From Lachnospiraceae bacterium UBA7182 (GTDB taxonomy: Bacteria > Bacillota > Clostridia > Lachnospirales > Lachnospiraceae), in assembly GCA_002491115.1 (NCBI GenBank), contig DKVI01000055.1:1-6503 (forward strand): 6,503 bases of DNA, written 5' to 3'. This document shows positions 4,631 through 6,503 of the stretch, in pieces (positions within the stretch are counted from its first letter, which is position 1; each line of letters opens with the position of its first letter). The translations under genes were made by a program, and so were the position numbers. Below the pieces are notes generated by a model. The model made no database searches. It saw only the letters and a program-made list of their open reading frames with translations, and had not been told where the DNA came from.

Positions 4631-5659
4631 ATGGAAGAAAAAAAACATATCCTGATTCTGGCAATCGAGAGTTCCTGTGATGAGACTGCGGCAGCAGTGG
4701 TAAAAGATGGCAGGGAAGTACTGTCTAATGTTATATCATCCCAGATTGCTCTGCATACTTTATATGGAGGCGTAGTACCTGAGATCGCTTCCAGAAAACA
4801 TATTGAAAAAATTAATTATGTTATTCAGGAAGCACTTGACGGCGCGGGAGTCGGATTAAAAGATTTGGATGCCATTGGCGTTACTTACGGCCCCGGTCTG
4901 GTGGGAGCACTGCTGGTGGGCGTCGCGGAGGCCAAAGCCATCAGCTATGCGGCGAAGCTGCCGTTGGTGGGCGTTCACCATATTGAAGGACATATCTGCG
5001 CCAATTATATAGAAAATAAAGAGCTGGAACCTCCGTTTATCTGTCTGGTGGTGTCCGGCGGTCATACCCATCTGGTGGTGGTGCGGGATTATGGAACCTA
5101 TGAGATTATCGGACGAACCCGGGATGACGCGGCAGGAGAAGCTTTTGATAAAGTGGCCCGCGCCATAGGGCTCGGTTACCCGGGCGGACCAAAGATAGAC
5201 AAACTGTCCAGGGAAGGAAATCCGGATGCGATTTGTTTTCCCCGTGCCAGGGTGGCGGACGCTCCCTATGATTTCAGCTTCAGCGGCGTAAAATCCGCTG
5301 TTTTGAATTATCTGAACGGATGCAGGATGAGAGGGGAATCTGTGAATGAGGCGGACGTGGCGGCTTCTTTCCAGAAAGCAGTCTGTGATGTGCTGGTAGC
5401 CCATGCGATTCAGGCAGTACAGGATTATAAAATACCCGGACTGGCGATGGCAGGAGGGGTGGCTTCTAACAACGCGCTTCGCAAAAGCATGAGTGCTGCC
5501 TGCGAGCGGGAGGGGATTCCTCTGTATTGCCCTTCGCCGATTCTTTGCACGGATAATGCGGCGATGATCGGAGCGGCGGCTTACTATGAATATATCAATG
5601 GAACAAGGCATGGACTGGATCTGAACGCCGTACCGAATCTAAGGCTGGGAGAAAGATAG
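4631..5659 (+). CDS. tsaD: tRNA N6-adenosine threonylcarbamoyltransferase TsaD
   Basis: TsaD transfers the threonylcarbamoyl group from threonylcarbamoyl-AMP to A37 of tRNAs reading ANN codons. It acts with TsaB and TsaE, both encoded upstream; the TsaC/TsaC2 enzyme that makes the intermediate is not in the window. The 342 residues are full length. Family landmarks are ILAIESSCDETAAAVV (9-24), YGGVVPEIASRKH (45-57), YGPGLVGALLVG (86-97), the metal-binding HHIEGH (H117 and H121), SGGHTHLV (142-149), D308 in CTDNAAMIG as the third metal ligand, and AGGVASNNALR (274-284). The only nearby ribosome binding site is a weak AAGGA at 4614-4618, 12 bases before the ATG. Translation therefore probably depends on coupling to the RNase Z-like gene ending 5 bp upstream. 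ispD begins directly after the stop codon. Confidence 0.98.
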   Translation: MEEKKHILILAIESSCDETAAAVVKDGREVLSNVISSQIALHTLYGGVVPEIASRKHIEKINYVIQEALDGAGVGLKDLDAIGVTYGPGLVGALLVGVAEAKAISYAAKLPLVGVHHIEGHICANYIENKELEPPFICLVVSGGHTHLVVVRDYGTYEIIGRTRDDAAGEAFDKVARAIGLGYPGGPKIDKLSREGNPDAICFPRARVADAPYDFSFSGVKSAVLNYLNGCRMRGESVNEADVAASFQKAVCDVLVAHAIQAVQDYKIPGLAMAGGVASNNALRKSMSAACEREGIPLYCPSPILCTDNAAMIGAAAYYEYINGTRHGLDLNAVPNLRLGER

Positions 5660-6409
5660 ATGAAAGAAAATAAAAGCGTATCCTGTGTGGCAGTGGTGCT
5701 GGCAGGAGGCCGGGGAAAGCGGATGGGAACAACCGTGGCGAAGCAGTATCTTCTGATAGAAAATAAACCGGTTCTGTATTACTCCCTGAAGGCTTTCGAA
5801 GATTCGGATTTATTCGATCAGGTGATTCTTGTGGCGGGAAAAGGGATGATTCCGTATTGTCGCCGGGAAGTGGTGGAGAAATATCATTTTAAAAAGATAA
5901 GAGCGATCGTGGAAGGTGGTAAAGAACGATACCATTCCGTATGGGAAGCTTTAAAACTTCTGGAACAGAAAAAAGATAAAGAGCAATATGTGTTTATTCA
6001 TGACGGTGTACGTCCCTTTATTGACGGGGAGATACTTGTGCGTGCCTATAAAGAGGTGACGGAAAGCGGCGCCTGTGTGGTGGGCATGCCGGTGAAAGAT
6101 ACGATCAAGATCGCCGATGAACAGGGATATATCCGGACGACTCCCAAACGCAGTCTGGTATGGCAGATCCAGACGCCCCAGGTATTTGCAGCAAATCTGA
6201 TCATTCCTGCTTATAAAGAAGTGATCGAAAAGGAGCAGGAACTGTTGGAACAGGGTGTGCGGATTACCGATGACGCCATGGTAGTGGAAAATGTCTGCGG
6301 ACATCCGGTAAAACTTGTGGAGGGTTCCTACTATAATATTAAGATCACCACGCCGGAAGATTTAAAGGTTGCCGAAATATTTGCGAAAAAAATGGGGAAA
6401 AGTGGTTGA
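5660..6409 (+). CDS. ispD: 2-C-methyl-D-erythritol 4-phosphate cytidylyltransferase IspD
   Basis: IspD joins CTP and 2-C-methyl-D-erythritol 4-phosphate to give CDP-ME, the third step of the MEP isoprenoid pathway, in the cytosol. In the 249-residue product the nucleotide-binding loop LAGGRGKRMG is at 14-23 with K28 (AKQYL) following. EGGKERYHSV is at 85-94, HDGVRPF at 114-120, DTIK at 147-150, R164 before QTPQVF (171-176), TDDAMVVE at 203-210 and NIKITTPEDL at 226-235. R21, K28, R164 and K228 match the known catalytic or CTP-binding positions by motif. The related TarI/ribitol-5-phosphate cytidylyltransferases share the fold, but DTIK and the PKRSLVWQIQTPQ region favour IspD. The ATG directly follows the tsaD stop (TAGATG), with GGGAG at 5647-5651 eight bases upstream. 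No terminator is seen after it; the stop codon lies inside the next promoter. Confidence 0.94.
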   Translation: MKENKSVSCVAVVLAGGRGKRMGTTVAKQYLLIENKPVLYYSLKAFEDSDLFDQVILVAGKGMIPYCRREVVEKYHFKKIRAIVEGGKERYHSVWEALKLLEQKKDKEQYVFIHDGVRPFIDGEILVRAYKEVTESGACVVGMPVKDTIKIADEQGYIRTTPKRSLVWQIQTPQVFAANLIIPAYKEVIEKEQELLEQGVRITDDAMVVENVCGHPVKLVEGSYYNIKITTPEDLKVAEIFAKKMGKSG

Positions 6410-6434
6410 CAAATGCGATGCAGGCGGTTATAAT
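6406..6434 (+). promoter_or_regulatory. Consensus sigma-A promoter of the tRNA-Ser gene
   Basis: TTGACA at 6406-6411 and TATAAT at 6429-6434 match the housekeeping consensus at all twelve positions with the optimal 17 bp spacer. Predicted initiation near 6441 leaves about a 10-nt leader before the mature tRNA. The -35 hexamer includes the ispD stop codon TGA (6407-6409). Such a strong promoter suits a stable RNA gene. Confidence 0.93.
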
Positions 6435-6450
6435 ATCACATGTCGCTTAT

Positions 6451-6503
6451 GGAGAGATATCGAAGTGGTCATAACGAGGCGGTCTTGAAAACCGTTTGTC
6501 CGC
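6451..6503 (+). tRNA. tRNA-Ser(UGA), 5' part only
   Basis: The gene runs off the window end. The 5' acceptor strand is GGAGAGA (6451-6457), the D arm pairs UCG (6460-6462) with CGA (6475-6477), and the anticodon stem pairs GCGGU (6479-6483) with ACCGU (6491-6495). The loop CUUGAAA (6484-6490) carries anticodon UGA at 6486-6488, reading UCN serine codons. The following UUGUCCGC looks like the start of the long variable arm typical of tRNA-Ser. The T arm, 3' acceptor strand and any encoded CCA lie outside. A36-A37-A38 fits the recognition pattern of the prenyltransferase MiaA, so A37 is probably isopentenylated and not a t6A site. Confidence 0.95.

Noticed and set aside
1..6503. Search for CRISPR arrays, insertion sequences, tandem repeats, attachment sites, toxin-antitoxin or defence genes.
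   Set aside because: No repeated spacer pattern, transposase, inverted-repeat ends or recognisable defence domains were seen. The tRNA-Ser could be an integration target, but its 3' end is outside the window.

Overview
The window reads as a chromosomal housekeeping segment of a low-to-mid GC Gram-positive, most likely a Clostridia member of the Lachnospiraceae type. The grounds are an FMN riboswitch driving a RibU-type ECF transporter subunit, AGGAGG-type ribosome binding sites, sigma-A-like TTGACA/TATAAT promoters, tightly packed genes all on the + strand, and protein sequences of clostridial character. The lineage is inferred from overall appearance, not from a database match.

Layout. (1) Positions 52-693 encode an unrecognised, very highly charged, probably coiled-coil protein. 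(2) Positions 694-1026 hold no gene but are full of regulation: a good promoter (711-739), a complete FMN riboswitch (761-893) and an intrinsic terminator (924-952), followed by ribU (1027-1662), the riboflavin-binding subunit of an ECF transporter. (3) A terminator hairpin (1690-1729) closes the ribU unit, and a promoter (1671-1699) lies partly inside that hairpin and starts the next unit. (4) tsaE, tsaB and rimI (1743-3371) are packed with 7 bp and -4 bp spacing. (5) An 82 bp gap with an internal promoter (3385-3413) leads to a small four-cysteine zinc-ribbon-like protein, an RNase Z-like metallo-beta-lactamase protein, tsaD and ispD (3454-6409), spaced 8, 5 and 0 bp apart. (6) A perfect-consensus promoter overlaps the ispD stop codon and serves a tRNA-Ser(UGA) gene cut off by the window end.

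How the genes fit together. TsaE, TsaB and TsaD are three of the four core proteins that make N6-threonylcarbamoyladenosine (t6A37) on ANN-decoding tRNAs; TsaC/TsaC2 is not here. RimI is an N-acetyltransferase that commonly travels with tsaB/tsaD. The RNase Z-like protein would, if canonical, trim tRNA 3' ends, so much of the region concerns tRNA maturation. IspD belongs to the MEP isoprenoid pathway, whose product DMAPP also feeds tRNA A37 prenylation. RibU is a separate, flavin-controlled unit.

I found no mobile element, CRISPR array, defence system or plainly novel system. The points most worth a second look are the promoter nested in the terminator before tsaE, the possible extra RNA pairings downstream of the FMN riboswitch, the divergent RNase Z-like protein with its small zinc-ribbon neighbour splitting the t6A cluster, and the uncharacterised charged protein at the left edge.
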